The notes: generated by a model from the letters alone, not told the origin. Shown: positions 24,240-35,234, numbered from the stretch's first letter. The stretch is 64,000 nucleotides of DNA from Pseudarthrobacter sp. NamE5 (GCF_005796225.1 NZ_VAHO01000016.1:29217-93216); one strand, 5' to 3'. Numbers and translations: made by a program.

Positions 24240-24407
24240 ATTCCGGGCAGGGACAGCAGGCAGTTTCTTGGATGAGATCTCCAGCCGCCCATCGGCCGGC
24301 CATCCTGGCTCAACTTCCCCGGAGCCAGGCCGGCAGGGCGATAGGCGCGGATGGGGATCTGGCCCAAGAAGCATCAAGGTGACAGCGACGGCGAGAAAGG
24401 ACGAGGC

Positions 24408-25400
24408 ATGAACGAACACCCAAAGCCCACGTCCGAACGCCATGTGCCGGTCCTGCGGGAACGGTGCATTAATTTGTTGGCCCCCGGATTCGAAGTTGCC
24501 AGGCTCAGGGGTGAAACGCCGGTGGCAGTGGACGCGACCCTGGGCATGGGCGGCCACTCCGAAGCCATGCTGCAGCGCTTTCCGGACCTGCACCTCATCG
24601 GAATTGACCGGGATGAGGAAGCCCTTGCCCTGGCCGGTGAGCGGCTGGCTCCCTTTGCAGCGCGGACAGACCTCGTACATGCCGTCTATGACGAGATTGA
24701 AGACGTCCTTGAGGACCTCGGGGTTCGCGAGGTTCACGGGATCCTGATGGACCTCGGCGTGTCATCCCTCCAGCTGGACGAACGCGAACGTGGCTTCGCC
24801 TACTCCTTCGACGCGCCGCTGGACATGCGGATGGACACCAGCCGTGGCCAGACCGCTGCTGACGTGGTCAACAACTACAGCGAAGAGGACCTCGTCAGGA
24901 TCATCCGGAAGTGGGGCGAGGAAAAGTTCGCCGGGCGCATTGCCAACAGGATCGTAGCCGCCAGGGCCAGCAAGCCCTTCAGCACCACGGGGGAACTCGT
25001 GGAACAGATCCGCTCAGTGGTTCCGGCCTCAGCGGCCAAATCCGGCGGGCATCCTGCCAAGCGCACTTTCCAGGCATTGCGGATCGAGGTCAACGAGGAA
25101 CTCGACGTTCTTGAGCGCGCCGTACCTGCCGCCGTTGGCTCCCTGGCCCTGGGCGGACGGATCGTGGTGATGTCCTACCACTCACTGGAGGACAAGATCG
25201 TTAAGGGCGTCCTGCAGGCGCGTTCCAGGTCATCCGCTCCGCTCGGCTTCCCGGTGGAGCTGGAAGAACACAAGCCGGAACTGAAAGTCCTCACTAAAGG
25301 CACCGAGGTGCCCACCGCCGTCGAATTCGCCGAGAACCCCCGCGCTGCGTCAGCAAGGCTGCGCGCGGCGGAAAGAATCAGAGCCAGGAGAGCTGCATGA
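24408..25400 (+). CDS. rsmH: 16S rRNA m4C1402 methyltransferase
   Basis: A start at ATG 24408 gives 330 residues; AGAAAGGACGAGG precedes it. RsmH (MraW) methylates N4 of C1402 in 16S rRNA with S-adenosylmethionine. The SAM-binding motif is [15 protein letters not shown], followed by [26 protein letters not shown] and the C-terminal [13 protein letters not shown]. The stop overlaps the ftsL start (ATGA). Position after mraZ is the conserved order. Confidence 0.97.
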   Translation: MNEHPKPTSERHVPVLRERCINLLAPGFEVARLRGETPVAVDATLGMGGHSEAMLQRFPDLHLIGIDRDEEALALAGERLAPFAARTDLVHAVYDEIEDVLEDLGVREVHGILMDLGVSSLQLDERERGFAYSFDAPLDMRMDTSRGQTAADVVNNYSEEDLVRIIRKWGEEKFAGRIANRIVAARASKPFSTTGELVEQIRSVVPASAAKSGGHPAKRTFQALRIEVNEELDVLERAVPAAVGSLALGGRIVVMSYHSLEDKIVKGVLQARSRSSAPLGFPVELEEHKPELKVLTKGTEVPTAVEFAENPRAASARLRAAERIRARRAA

Positions 25401-26134
25401 GCACCGCTGCCGTCAAGAACTTTCCCGCCGCTTCCGGCAGTTCGGCGGCGGGTACTGCCCTGCCCGCACGCACCCCGGGTGACCGGCGGAAGGGCCGCAC
25501 GCCGCTGTCGGTAGTGCGCACCGCACCCCGCAAACGGCGGGCACCTTTCGTGGTGCTGTGCTTCGCCATGCTGGCCGTGGCGCTGGTCGCCGTGCTGGTG
25601 TTGAACATCTCAGTCTCCACTGCCCAGTACCAGTTGGTGGAGCTGCGCGCCAGGCAGAGCACGCTCACCAAGCAAAACCAGGACCTCACCCAGCAGGTAC
25701 AGAACTTCGAGGCACCCCAGAACCTGGCGGCAAAGGCCTCCGAGCTGGGGATGGTGGCCTCCACCGTCAAAGGCCAGATCGACCTGTCCACCCTTTCCGT
25801 GACAGGCAAAGCGACGCCGGCAGTTAAGGGTGGTGCGCAGGGGGCGGTTATTCCTGCGCCCGCAGTTGCCGGGCAGCTGATCGTGGTTCCGCCGGCCAGC
25901 AAGGGCGAACCGCTGCAGAGCCGGAAACCCGCAGAAGCGGAATCTCCCGTGGCTGACGCAGCGGCCTCGAAAGCGGCCGCCCCGGAGGCGCCTTCGCGGG
26001 AAGCACCCCGGCCTGCAGCTCCGTCCGCGCCTGCCGCCGGTGCTCCTGCCACGCCGGCAACGCCCGCTGCTCCCGCCGTGGAGCTCCACGGCGGATCCGT
26101 TCCCGCACCCGAACAGAAAGTCCCCGGGCAGTAA
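25397..26134 (+). CDS. ftsL: Cell division protein FtsL-like, long Pro/Ala tail
   Basis: The protein has 245 residues. A basic cytoplasmic N terminus leads to one membrane helix (about 51-72, [20 protein letters not shown]). A short coiled coil follows ([20 protein letters not shown] onward, to about residue 110), as in FtsL/DivIC septal proteins that scaffold FtsW-FtsI. The last ~100 residues are Ala/Pro-rich and low in complexity, so the protein is about twice the length of a typical FtsL. Start overlaps rsmH by 4 bases; ftsI follows after 50 bases. The assignment rests on topology and position, since the sequence is poorly conserved. Confidence 0.85.
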   Translation: MSTAAVKNFPAASGSSAAGTALPARTPGDRRKGRTPLSVVRTAPRKRRAPFVVLCFAMLAVALVAVLVLNISVSTAQYQLVELRARQSTLTKQNQDLTQQVQNFEAPQNLAAKASELGMVASTVKGQIDLSTLSVTGKATPAVKGGAQGAVIPAPAVAGQLIVVPPASKGEPLQSRKPAEAESPVADAAASKAAAPEAPSREAPRPAAPSAPAAGAPATPATPAAPAVELHGGSVPAPEQKVPGQ

Positions 26135-26184
26135 ACACAGCAGGTCTGGACAGGCAGCAGGGTCGAGCAGCAAGGGATATAACG

Positions 26185-27981
26185 GTGGCGCAGAGGACCG
26201 GCAAGGCAGGAAACGGCAAGGTGCCGAACGCCACCAAGCGCTTGCGCCTGGGACTCGGCATTATGCTGACGCTCCTGCTCGTGGTGGGCGGCAAACTCTT
26301 CCTGGTGCAGGGGCTCGACGTGGGGGGCATGGCGGAAGCGGCCCTGAACAGCCGGATGAAGCAGACAGTCCTTCCGGCAGAACGGGGCAGCATCCTGGAC
26401 TCGGGCGGAACAGTGCTGGCCAACAGTGTGATCCGCTACAACGTGGTGGTGGACCAAAGGGTCAACACGAAAACGGAGACGTTCAAGCGGCTGGACGACT
26501 CCAAGGAGAAGCTGGTGGATGTCAGCCGCGAGCAGGGGCTCAGGGAACTGGCCGCCGCACTCGGCATGGAAACGGACGCCATCCGCGAGGCAGTCACCGG
26601 GGAGCAGCCCTACTACATTGTTGCCAAGGACGTAAAACCGGACGTCGAGGACCGGATCTCGCAACTCCAGATTCCGGGCATTGTGACCGAAGGCGTGAGC
26701 AAACGCGTCTACCCCAACGGTTCAGTGGCCGGCGGAATCATCGGCTTCCTGCAGGACGGCGCCACTGGCCAGGCAGGCATCGAGCAGACGCAGGATGAGC
26801 TCCTGAAGGGCAAGGACGGCAAACGGCTCTTCGAGATCGGCGCGGACGGCCTGCGAATCCCCGTGGGCGTGGATGAACTGACACCACCGGAGGACGGCAA
26901 GGACGTCAAGCTCACCATCAATTCCGACCTTCAATATTTCGCCCAGCAGGCCATCCAAAGCCAGTCGGACAAACTCGGCGCCGAATGGGGCGTCATCATC
27001 GTGATGGATGCCAAGACCGGCAACCTGGTGGCGATGGCGGACACCAACTCCCCGGACCCTAATGACCCGGGCCGCGTTGCCGCCAAAGATCGCGGCGTCC
27101 GTTCGGTCACCGCGGCTTATGAGCCGGGCTCGGTGCAAAAAATGATGACGGTTGCCGCGCTCATCGAGGAGGGCAAGGCAAGCCCGCTGGATGAGTTCAC
27201 CCTGGACCCGACCTACACGGTTAATGGGCAGACCTTCAGTGACTCCTTCGCGCACGGCACCGAGAAGCGGACGCTCGCCGGCATCCTGGGCTACTCGATG
27301 AACACCGGAACCGTGATGGCAGGGCAGCGCCTGAGCAAGGAACAGCGCTACGACTGGCTGAAGAAGTTTGGTATTGGCGAAGCCCCGGACGTTGGCCTGC
27401 CTGCCACGGCATCGGGCATCCTGACGCCCTGGCAGCAGTGGGACGGGCGGCAGGAATACACCGTCCTGTTCGGTCAGGGTGTGTCGCAATCCACCCTGCA
27501 GACCGTGCGGGCGTTCCAGTCCATCGCCAACAACGGGGTGATGCTGCAGCCGCGCCTGATCGACTCCTATGTCTCGTCGGATGGTACGGAGGAAAAGGTC
27601 CCGGCCGCGGAACCCCGGCAGATCGTGTCCGAGGATACGGCACAGCAGGTCCAGGACATCCTCGAAAGCGCAGTCACCGAGGGCCAGATCAAGGATGCAG
27701 GAATCGACGGCTACCGGGTGGGCGCCAAGACCGGCACCTCCGAATCCCCGTGTGATGACGGCAAGTCAGGGTTCTGCGGATACACCGCCTCACTGGTGGG
27801 TATGGCACCGATGGATGATCCGCGGTTTATTGTTGAGGTGGTACTCCAGCGGCCCAAGGGCAGCATTTACGGGATTACCAACGGGCCGGTGTTCCGATCG
27901 GTCATGAGCCAGGCACTGCGGACCTACAACGTCCAGCCGTCCACCGGCGAACCGGCCAGGCTGGCCCAGTTCGCCAAGTAA
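26185..27981 (+). CDS. ftsI: Septal peptidoglycan transpeptidase FtsI (PBP3)
   Basis: The protein has 598 residues. A membrane anchor lies at about 20-42, then the PBP dimerisation domain (LPAERGSILDSGG), then the transpeptidase domain. Its catalytic motifs are S316-V-Q-K (in YEPGSVQKMM), SMN (in GYSMNTGTVM) and K515-T-G (GAKTGTSE). It cross-links septal peptidoglycan outside the membrane, with FtsW as glycosyltransferase partner. Two cysteines flank a short loop just after KTG (C523 and C531) and could form a disulfide. The GTG start has AAGGGA upstream. Confidence 0.97.
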   Translation: MAQRTGKAGNGKVPNATKRLRLGLGIMLTLLLVVGGKLFLVQGLDVGGMAEAALNSRMKQTVLPAERGSILDSGGTVLANSVIRYNVVVDQRVNTKTETFKRLDDSKEKLVDVSREQGLRELAAALGMETDAIREAVTGEQPYYIVAKDVKPDVEDRISQLQIPGIVTEGVSKRVYPNGSVAGGIIGFLQDGATGQAGIEQTQDELLKGKDGKRLFEIGADGLRIPVGVDELTPPEDGKDVKLTINSDLQYFAQQAIQSQSDKLGAEWGVIIVMDAKTGNLVAMADTNSPDPNDPGRVAAKDRGVRSVTAAYEPGSVQKMMTVAALIEEGKASPLDEFTLDPTYTVNGQTFSDSFAHGTEKRTLAGILGYSMNTGTVMAGQRLSKEQRYDWLKKFGIGEAPDVGLPATASGILTPWQQWDGRQEYTVLFGQGVSQSTLQTVRAFQSIANNGVMLQPRLIDSYVSSDGTEEKVPAAEPRQIVSEDTAQQVQDILESAVTEGQIKDAGIDGYRVGAKTGTSESPCDDGKSGFCGYTASLVGMAPMDDPRFIVEVVLQRPKGSIYGITNGPVFRSVMSQALRTYNVQPSTGEPARLAQFAK

Positions 27982-28064
27982 CACCCCGGCAGCAGCCGCA
28001 ACAGCCCGCGCTGTGGCGGCTCATCCATGCCGGGGCACGGTCCACTAGCACCATCGGAGATCCC

Positions 28065-29744
28065 TTGTCAGAGTTCAACCCGTCCAACCGCCGCACGGCA
28101 CCGACCGAGGAAGCTGCACGCCAGGAAACAGCGCCGGAGGAGAACGCCGCCGGGGCACGGAACGGCCGGGCCCGCTTCCGCCCCGCTGCCGTTGAATCCA
28201 TCCGGCTGGACGCCATTGGCGAGGCAATCGGCGTCGCTGTGAAAGGGGCTTCTGCCGGCGTGGCCGTGAGAGGAATCTCCTTAAATTCCCGGACGGTGGA
28301 ATCCGGCGACCTTTACGTTGCCCTTTCCGGCGCCTCCCGCCACGGTGCGGACTTTGCCGCCCAGGCCATCCAGGCCGGAGCGGCGGCTGTGCTGACGGAT
28401 GAAGCCGGTGCCCGCCTCCTGGCACTCTCTTCCGACACCGCCGTGCCGGTACTGGTGGTGGATGCCCCGCGCAACGTGGTGGGACCGCTGTCCGCCATGA
28501 TCTACCGCAGCAGGCACGATGGCACCCCCCAACTGTTCGGCGTCACGGGGACCAACGGCAAGACCACCACCACCTACTTCATCACCTCGCTGCTGCGGTC
28601 ACTGGGAACCAGGACGGGCCTGATCGGGACCATAGAAATCCTGGCCGGCGGGGAACCGATTCCGAGCGTCCTGACCACCCCGGAGTCCACGGAGGTCCAC
28701 GGGCTGCTGGCGCTCATGCGGGAGAACGGGCTTGGCGCGGCTGCGATGGAGGTCTCCTCGCACGCCATCTCCTACCAGCGCGTGGACGGCCTGCAGTTTG
28801 ACGTCGCAGGTTTCACCAACCTCACCCAGGACCATCTGGACCTGCACCACACGATGGAGGAGTACTTCGCAACGAAGGCGGAGCTTTTCACGCCGGAGCG
28901 GGCGCGGAAGGCAGTGGTGATGGTCGACGACGAATGGGGCCGCCGGCTCGCCGGCAGCAGCAAGGTGCCCGTCACCACCCTCAGCGCATCCGGGGAGAAC
29001 CAGGCTGACTGGACCGTGACCGCCACCGCGCCCCGCGGACTCGGCACGGAGTTCACCCTCACCGGCCCGGGAGGCACCGTCCTGCAGGTACATACGGGGC
29101 TTCCGGGCAGCTTCAACGTGGCTAATGCGGCCCTCGCCGCGGTCATGGTGCTCGCCGGCGGTGTGGACGCCGCGACACTGCAGGCGGCGCTGAATGCGGG
29201 GGATCCCTTCACGGTAGCGGTGCCGGGCCGCATGCAACTGGTCTCTGATCGGCCGGCCGCAGTGGTGGACTTCGCCCACAACACTGACGCGCTGGCCCGC
29301 GCACTGGAGGCGGTGCGCTCACCGGAAACAGGATCCCGGCTGATCGTGGTGTTCGGTGCCACTGGCCAGCGCGACCAGGGGAAACGCCCTGCCATGGGTG
29401 CCATCGCGGCCAGGCTCGCCGACACCGTGATCATCACCGATGACGACCCCCACGACGAGGACGCGGCCGCCATCCGGGCGGACGTGCTCGCGGGCGCGCG
29501 GGAGGCACAGTCCAGGGAGTCTTTGCCGTGCACCGTGTTGGAGGTGTTCCCCCGTGACCGTGCCATCCAGCACGCCGTCGAGCTTGCCCGGCCCCAGGAC
29601 ACTGTCCTGGTGGCCGGCCGCGGCCACGAGGTGTGGCAGGAAGTGAAAGGCGTCAACCTTGCCCTGGACGACAGGGTGGAGCTGCGCAGCGCCTTGACAG
29701 CCAGGGGATTCAACGTTCTCCAAGCCGACCGGATAGAGTCCTAG
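28065..29744 (+). CDS. murE: UDP-MurNAc-L-Ala-D-Glu ligase MurE, probably lysine-adding
   Basis: The protein has 559 residues. It adds the third amino acid of the stem peptide. The ATP-binding loop is [14 protein letters not shown], and EVSSHAISYQRVDGL and NLTQDHLDLHHTMEEY match MurE. The specificity loop reads DDDPHDED (459-466), whereas meso-diaminopimelate enzymes carry DNPR at this place. L-Lys at position 3 is known for Arthrobacter-type walls, so lysine is the likely substrate (inference). A start at TTG 28065 has GGAGA upstream. A 35-residue extension rich in Ala/Glu precedes the conserved domain. Confidence 0.93.
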   Translation: MSEFNPSNRRTAPTEEAARQETAPEENAAGARNGRARFRPAAVESIRLDAIGEAIGVAVKGASAGVAVRGISLNSRTVESGDLYVALSGASRHGADFAAQAIQAGAAAVLTDEAGARLLALSSDTAVPVLVVDAPRNVVGPLSAMIYRSRHDGTPQLFGVTGTNGKTTTTYFITSLLRSLGTRTGLIGTIEILAGGEPIPSVLTTPESTEVHGLLALMRENGLGAAAMEVSSHAISYQRVDGLQFDVAGFTNLTQDHLDLHHTMEEYFATKAELFTPERARKAVVMVDDEWGRRLAGSSKVPVTTLSASGENQADWTVTATAPRGLGTEFTLTGPGGTVLQVHTGLPGSFNVANAALAAVMVLAGGVDAATLQAALNAGDPFTVAVPGRMQLVSDRPAAVVDFAHNTDALARALEAVRSPETGSRLIVVFGATGQRDQGKRPAMGAIAARLADTVIITDDDPHDEDAAAIRADVLAGAREAQSRESLPCTVLEVFPRDRAIQHAVELARPQDTVLVAGRGHEVWQEVKGVNLALDDRVELRSALTARGFNVLQADRIES

Positions 29745-29750
29745 ACCGAG

Positions 29751-31217
29751 ATGATTGCATTTACTGCGGCGGAAATCGCCGAAATCACCAACGGGCGCCT
29801 GGACGCCGATCCCGGGATCACGCCTCTTTCGGTGATCACTGATTCCCGCGAAGCCTCGCCCGGTTCGCTCTATGTCGCGAAACCGGGGGAGTACGCGGAC
29901 GGGCATGACTTTGTCGAAGCCGCATTCGCCGCCGGCGCAGTCCTGGCGCTCGTGGAGCGTCCGGTAACAGCCGCCGACGGCAGCCCCTATCCCGCCATCG
30001 TGGTTTCCGACGCGGTGCTGGCCATGGGCGCGCTGGCCGCCGAGGCCGTCAGCAGGATCCGGGCCGCACGCGCCGACGCCCATGACAAACTGACAGTCAT
30101 TGGCATCACCGGCTCGGCCGGAAAGACAACCACCAAGGACCTGCTGGCGGGGATCCTGTCCGGCCAGGGCGCCACGGTGGCGCCAAAGGGCTCCTACAAC
30201 GGTGAGATCGGCGTTCCGCTGACGGTCTTCACCGCCGGAACCGATACCCGGTACCTGGTGATCGAAATGGGCGCTACCGGAATCGGCCACATCCGCTACC
30301 TCGCTGAGATGGTCAAGCCGGACATCGGCGTGGTTTTGGGTGTAGGAACAGCTCACGCCGGCGAGTTCGGCGGGGTGGAGAACATTGCACGGGCCAAGGG
30401 TGAACTGGTGGAAGGCCTGGCGCCCTCCGGGACCGCCATCATCAACCTGGACGACGACCGGGTGGCCGCAATGCGCGCACGCACCTCTGCCTCCGTCGTC
30501 GGCTTCTCCGCTGAAAGCCGTCCCGGCGCCGCCGTACAGGCCCTCAACACCGACACCAACGCTGATGGAAACCCTGAATTCGACCTCCTCCTCCCCGGTG
30601 AGGAGGCCCCCCGCCATGTCAGCAGCCGCCTCATTGGCGCCCACCACGTGGGCAACCTGTTGGCAGCCGCGGCCGCAGCATGGGCTGCAGGCGTCTCCGG
30701 TGCCGATATTGCCGCTGCCCTGAGCAGCCAGGCAGCCGCCAGCCGCTGGCGCATGGAGCGCACTGAGCGGGCCGACGGCGTCACCATCATCAACGATGCC
30801 TATAACGCCAACCCGGAATCCATGCGCGCCGCCCTCCGGACACTCGCGGACCTCGGCCGCGGCCGCAGGACCTGGGCCGTGCTGGGTGCCATGCTGGAAC
30901 TTGGCGAGGACTCCATCCGGGAACACACCGCTGTCGGCACGCAGGTGGTGCGCCTCAACATCTCCCGGCTCGTCGTTGTAGGCCGGGAAGCACGCGCCCT
31001 CTATGTTTCAGCCGTGCAGGAAGGCTCGTGGGGGGACGAATGCATCTTCACAGAGACCGCCGACGAAGCCTATGAACTGCTGACCGCTGAACTTCAGCCC
31101 GGGGACCTGGTGCTGTTCAAGTCCTCCAACAGCGTGGGGCTTCGCCACCTGGGCGATCGGATAGCATTACCCCCACAAACCCCGCAGCCCGCCGATGAAA
31201 GGAGCACACTGCTGTGA
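29751..31217 (+). CDS. murF: UDP-MurNAc-tripeptide D-Ala-D-Ala ligase
   Basis: The protein has 488 residues. It joins D-Ala-D-Ala to the UDP-MurNAc-tripeptide in the cytoplasm. Visible motifs are [17 protein letters not shown], the Mur ligase P-loop [37 protein letters not shown] and [12 protein letters not shown]. It starts 6 bases after murE and its stop overlaps the mraY start (GTGA), so it is tightly coupled in the operon. Confidence 0.97.
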   Translation: MIAFTAAEIAEITNGRLDADPGITPLSVITDSREASPGSLYVAKPGEYADGHDFVEAAFAAGAVLALVERPVTAADGSPYPAIVVSDAVLAMGALAAEAVSRIRAARADAHDKLTVIGITGSAGKTTTKDLLAGILSGQGATVAPKGSYNGEIGVPLTVFTAGTDTRYLVIEMGATGIGHIRYLAEMVKPDIGVVLGVGTAHAGEFGGVENIARAKGELVEGLAPSGTAIINLDDDRVAAMRARTSASVVGFSAESRPGAAVQALNTDTNADGNPEFDLLLPGEEAPRHVSSRLIGAHHVGNLLAAAAAAWAAGVSGADIAAALSSQAAASRWRMERTERADGVTIINDAYNANPESMRAALRTLADLGRGRRTWAVLGAMLELGEDSIREHTAVGTQVVRLNISRLVVVGREARALYVSAVQEGSWGDECIFTETADEAYELLTAELQPGDLVLFKSSNSVGLRHLGDRIALPPQTPQPADERSTLL

Positions 31218-32323
31218 TTGCTCTTCTTATCGGCGCTGGCCTTGCGCTGCTCTGCGCCCTGGTGGGCACGCCGCTGTTCATCCGGCTCCTGGTCCGCCGC
31301 GGCTACGGACAGTTCATCCGCGACGACGGACCCACCTCCCACCACACCAAGCGCGGCACGCCGACGATGGGCGGAACCGTGGTGGTGGCAGCCGTTCTGC
31401 TGAGCTACGGCCTGACCCACCTCATCATGCTGATGATCAACCCGGATTCGCCCGGCCCGTCAGCCTCGGCCCTGATCCTTCTGTTCCTGATGGTTGGAAT
31501 GGGGCTGGTGGGATTCCTGGATGACTTCATCAAGATTTCCCGGCAGCGCAGCCTGGGGCTCAACGCCAAGGCGAAGCTCATCCTGCAGGCCGCTGTGGGC
31601 ATCATCTTCGCGGTGCTTGCCCTCAACTTCCCCAATGAGGATGGCCTCGCACCGGCCTCGACGAAAATCTCCCTGGTCAGGGACCTGCCCTGGCTGGACC
31701 TGGCGTTCGGCGGAACGGTCCTGGGTGCCATCCTCTTCGTCATCTGGTCCAACCTGATCGTGACCGCCGCCACCAACGGCGTCAACCTCACGGACGGTCT
31801 CGACGGGCTCGCGGCCGGTGCCTCAGTCATGGTCTTCGGCGCTTACACCCTCATGGGAATCTGGCAAAGCAACCAGGCCTGCGGTTCACCCCGGCAGGCC
31901 GGCGGCGGCTGCTACACCGTCAGGGACCCCCTCGACCTCGCCCTGCTGGCGGCCATCATCAGCGCCGCCCTGGTGGGTTTCCTGTGGTGGAATACCTCGC
32001 CCGCCAAAATCTTCATGGGTGACACCGGCTCCCTGGCCATCGGCGGCGCCATTGCAGGCTTCGCCATCCTCTCCAGGACCGAACTGCTGCTGGGAATCAT
32101 CGGCGGCCTCTTCGTCCTCATCACGCTGTCCGTGATCATCCAGGTGGGCTACTTCAAGGCCACCGGTGGCAAACGTATCTTCAAAATGGCACCACTGCAG
32201 CACCACTTTGAACTCAAGGGGTGGGCTGAAGTGACGGTGGTGGTCCGGTTCTGGATCCTCGGCGGCCTCTTCGTCGCCGTAGGCCTGGGAATTTTCTACG
32301 CTGAATGGGTTGTGCTGCTGTGA
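31214..32323 (+). CDS. mraY: Phospho-MurNAc-pentapeptide transferase MraY
   Basis: The protein has 369 residues and about ten membrane helices. It transfers phospho-MurNAc-pentapeptide to undecaprenyl phosphate to give lipid I. Key motifs are the early [21 protein letters not shown] with catalytic Asp, [14 protein letters not shown], and [13 protein letters not shown]. An external loop, [19 protein letters not shown], carries two cysteines (C223 and C233) where the E. coli enzyme has a periplasmic loop. Overlaps murF and murD by 4 bases each. Confidence 0.97.
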   Translation: MIALLIGAGLALLCALVGTPLFIRLLVRRGYGQFIRDDGPTSHHTKRGTPTMGGTVVVAAVLLSYGLTHLIMLMINPDSPGPSASALILLFLMVGMGLVGFLDDFIKISRQRSLGLNAKAKLILQAAVGIIFAVLALNFPNEDGLAPASTKISLVRDLPWLDLAFGGTVLGAILFVIWSNLIVTAATNGVNLTDGLDGLAAGASVMVFGAYTLMGIWQSNQACGSPRQAGGGCYTVRDPLDLALLAAIISAALVGFLWWNTSPAKIFMGDTGSLAIGGAIAGFAILSRTELLLGIIGGLFVLITLSVIIQVGYFKATGGKRIFKMAPLQHHFELKGWAEVTVVVRFWILGGLFVAVGLGIFYAEWVVLL

Positions 32324-33882
32324 CCGTTTCCCCCCGCCTCCAGAACCTCGTCAGCTGGGACTCCGACTGGTCCGGCCTGCGGGTTGCAGTCACCGGCATC
32401 GGCGTTTCCGGTTTTGCCGCCGCCGATACCCTGATCGAGCTGGGCGCGCGGGTTGTGGTGGTGGACGCCGCCACCAGCGAAAAAGCCAAGGCGCATGCCG
32501 AGACCCTGAAGATCGTCGGCGCCGCGGACGTCCTGCTCGGTGAGGAAGCAGTCAGCCGGATTCCCCGGATTGACGGCGGGCTTCCCGAGCTGATCGTTAC
32601 CTCACCCGGGTGGCGGCCCGACCAGGCACTGCTCGCCGCTGCTGCACGCGCCCATATCCCCGTATGGGGAGACGTGGAACTCGCCTGGCGGGTCCGCGTC
32701 AGGGAAGGCCGTAAGACCGCAGACTGGCTTGCCATTACCGGAACCAACGGAAAAACCACCACCGTGGGCCTCACCGAATCCATGCTGCGCGCCGCTGGAC
32801 TGAAGGCAATCGCTGTGGGCAACGTGGGCACTCCGATTCTGGACGCCATCCGCGACCCCGTTGAATACGACGTCTTCGCCGTTGAACTGTCCAGCTTCCA
32901 GCTGCACTGGGCAGAGTCACTCTCGCCAGTTGCCAGCGTTTGCCTCAACGTCGCGGAGGACCACGTTGACTGGCACGGTTCCTACGATTCCTATCTCGCG
33001 GACAAGGCCAAGGTGTACGAACGCACCCAGAAAGCCTGTCTTTACAACGCAGAGCAGATCGAAACAGAGCGCATGGTGGAGAACGCCGACGTGGTGGAGG
33101 GGTGCCGCGCCGTCGGCTTCACGACCGTTACCCCCGCCGTGAGCATGCTCGGGGTGGTGGAAGGGCTGCTGGTGGACAGGGCCTTCATCGAAGAGCGCAG
33201 GGACAGTGCTGCGGAGCTTGCCTCGATGACCGATCTCGGCGCCCTTGCACCCCGGCACATGGTGGCCAATGCCCTGGCCGCCGCGGGCCTGGTCCGGGCC
33301 TATGGCGTTGAGCCCAAGGCCGTGCGGCAGGGCATCCGGGACTACATTCCGGGGGACCACCGCATCCAGCCCGTCGCGCGGCACAACGGCGTGCTCTGGG
33401 TCAACGATTCCAAGGCCACCAACCCGCATGCGGCGTCCGCCTCCCTGGCTGCGTTCAAGGACGTGGTCTGGATCGCCGGAGGCCTGTCCAAGGGGGTAAC
33501 CTACGATGACCTCGTTCGGGAGCACGCCCACCGGCTCAAGGCAGTGGTGCTCATCGGAGCGGATACCTCGGCATTGGCCGGGGCCCTCCAGCGACACGCG
33601 CCCGATGTCCCGGTGATTGAGCCGGCAGCGGGAGAAACTGAACAGGTGCAGACTGCTGCAGCGGACAGTGGCATCGAGGCCGGTTCACCCCTGACAGGGG
33701 AAGCCGTGATGTCCCGGGCCGTTGCGTCAGCAGCCCAGCTGGCCCGGTCCGGTGACACTGTGCTGATGGCTCCGGCAGCTGCTTCCATGGATCAGTTCTC
33801 TTCCTACGCTCACCGTGGTGACACTTTCATCGAAGCTGTCCGCGAGCTGGTGGAAGGGCAGGCCCAGACCGGCGAGGAGTAA
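32320..33882 (+). CDS. murD: UDP-MurNAc-L-Ala D-glutamate ligase
   Basis: A start at GTG 32320 gives 520 residues and a 4-base overlap with mraY; an in-frame start at 32305 would lie further inside mraY. The enzyme adds D-Glu to UDP-MurNAc-L-Ala. Motifs include [18 protein letters not shown] at the N-terminal Rossmann fold, [38 protein letters not shown] and [13 protein letters not shown]. Full length for actinobacterial MurD, with no odd features. Confidence 0.97.
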   Translation: MTVSPRLQNLVSWDSDWSGLRVAVTGIGVSGFAAADTLIELGARVVVVDAATSEKAKAHAETLKIVGAADVLLGEEAVSRIPRIDGGLPELIVTSPGWRPDQALLAAAARAHIPVWGDVELAWRVRVREGRKTADWLAITGTNGKTTTVGLTESMLRAAGLKAIAVGNVGTPILDAIRDPVEYDVFAVELSSFQLHWAESLSPVASVCLNVAEDHVDWHGSYDSYLADKAKVYERTQKACLYNAEQIETERMVENADVVEGCRAVGFTTVTPAVSMLGVVEGLLVDRAFIEERRDSAAELASMTDLGALAPRHMVANALAAAGLVRAYGVEPKAVRQGIRDYIPGDHRIQPVARHNGVLWVNDSKATNPHAASASLAAFKDVVWIAGGLSKGVTYDDLVREHAHRLKAVVLIGADTSALAGALQRHAPDVPVIEPAAGETEQVQTAAADSGIEAGSPLTGEAVMSRAVASAAQLARSGDTVLMAPAAASMDQFSSYAHRGDTFIEAVRELVEGQAQTGEE

Positions 33883-33884
33883 CA

Positions 33885-35228
33885 ATGGTCAGCACGCCAA
33901 CGCGGCCCCAGCCAGCGAAGCAGCAGGCTGGGAACCCGCGTGCCGGATCCTCGGCATCGCCGGCACAGCGCCAGGCCTCCGCCCCCTTCCGCCTAAAGGC
34001 GGCCTACCGCAGGTTCTGGCGGGCCCTGGAGGGAACAGGGACCTCCCGGAACGGCTCCACGTACTACCTCATCCTCGGCTCCACCCTGGCGTTGACTGCC
34101 ATCGGCATCATGATGGTTCTCTCCGCCTCCAGCGTGGAGTCCATCGCTGCCGGGAAGTCACCGTACGGGGATGCACTGAAACAGGGCATGTTCGCAGGCA
34201 TCGGCATGTTCACCATGTTCGTGCTGTCCCGCATCAACGTGATCTGGTTAAAACGCCTCGCCTGGCCGGCCATCATCGTGGCCGTGGTACTCCTGGGCAT
34301 GGTGCAGATCGTGGGCGCGGAGGTCAACGGCAACAAGAACTGGATCGACCTGGGCGGCATCACTTTCCAGCCGTCCGAAGCGTCCAAGCTGGCACTCGCA
34401 CTCTGGATGGCCACCGTCCTGGCCCGGAAGGGAAAGCTCCTGAGCCGCTGGCAGCACGTTGCGGTTCCCGCCGTTCCGATGGCCATCATCATCGTCGGAC
34501 TGGTCCTGGTGGGAAACGACCTCGGAACGGCCATGATCATCATGATGATTACGGCCGCAGCGCTCTTCTTTGCCGGCGCGCCGCTCTACCTCTTCGGCAT
34601 CGCAGGACTGGTGGCGGCCGCCGGAACAGCCGTCATGGCAGTCACCAGTTCGAACCGCATGTGCCGCATCACCTCCTGGTGGACCGGGGAGTCCTGCGCC
34701 AACGGCATCGACGCCAACTACCAGGCCACCAACGGCCTTTACGGGCTGGCATCCGGCGGATGGTTCGGGGTAGGACTGGGGCAAAGCCGGCAAAAGTACA
34801 GCTGGATCCCCGAAGCCCACAACGACTTCATCTTCGCCATCATCGGCGAGGAACTCGGGCTGGTGGGAACCGTCGTCGTCCTCATCCTTTTCGCCATCCT
34901 GGGAGCCGCTATCTACCGCGTCGTGGTGGCACAGGAGGACATGTTCCACCGTGTGCTCGCCGGAGCAATCATGGTGTGGCTGCTCGGCCAGGCGACCGTG
35001 AACATGTCGGTGGTCACCGGCCTGATGCCCGTCATCGGCGTACCCTTGCCCTTCATCTCCTATGGAGGTTCGGCACTGCTGATGTCGCTCTGCGCCATCG
35101 GGGTGGTGCTCTCCCTCGCCCGGGAGCAGATGGCGCCCGCCATCCGCCCCAAGCGGATGCTCAAGTTCAAGGCCAAACCGGCGCGGAAAGACGCTGCCCG
35201 GAAGAAGACCGAAAGAAAGCGCGCCTAA
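33885..35228 (+). CDS. ftsW: Septal peptidoglycan glycosyltransferase FtsW
   Basis: The protein has 447 residues and about ten membrane helices (SEDS family). It polymerises lipid II at the septum together with FtsI. Recognisable segments are GSTLALTAIGIMMVLSASSV, NWIDLGGITFQPSEASKLAL, VLVGNDLGTAMII, SWIPEAHNDFIFAIIGEELG and LPFISYGGSALL. Basic tails lie at both ends. A large external loop carries C260 and C271 (MCRITSWWTGESC). The start ATG 33885 is 2 bases after the murD stop. Confidence 0.97.
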   Translation: MVSTPTRPQPAKQQAGNPRAGSSASPAQRQASAPFRLKAAYRRFWRALEGTGTSRNGSTYYLILGSTLALTAIGIMMVLSASSVESIAAGKSPYGDALKQGMFAGIGMFTMFVLSRINVIWLKRLAWPAIIVAVVLLGMVQIVGAEVNGNKNWIDLGGITFQPSEASKLALALWMATVLARKGKLLSRWQHVAVPAVPMAIIIVGLVLVGNDLGTAMIIMMITAAALFFAGAPLYLFGIAGLVAAAGTAVMAVTSSNRMCRITSWWTGESCANGIDANYQATNGLYGLASGGWFGVGLGQSRQKYSWIPEAHNDFIFAIIGEELGLVGTVVVLILFAILGAAIYRVVVAQEDMFHRVLAGAIMVWLLGQATVNMSVVTGLMPVIGVPLPFISYGGSALLMSLCAIGVVLSLAREQMAPAIRPKRMLKFKAKPARKDAARKKTERKRA

Positions 35229-35234
35229 CCCTCC

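Noticed and set aside
29319..30926. A 535-codon open frame on the minus strand opposite murE/murF
   Set aside because: Shadow of murE and murF; composition follows their codon positions and no motif is visible.
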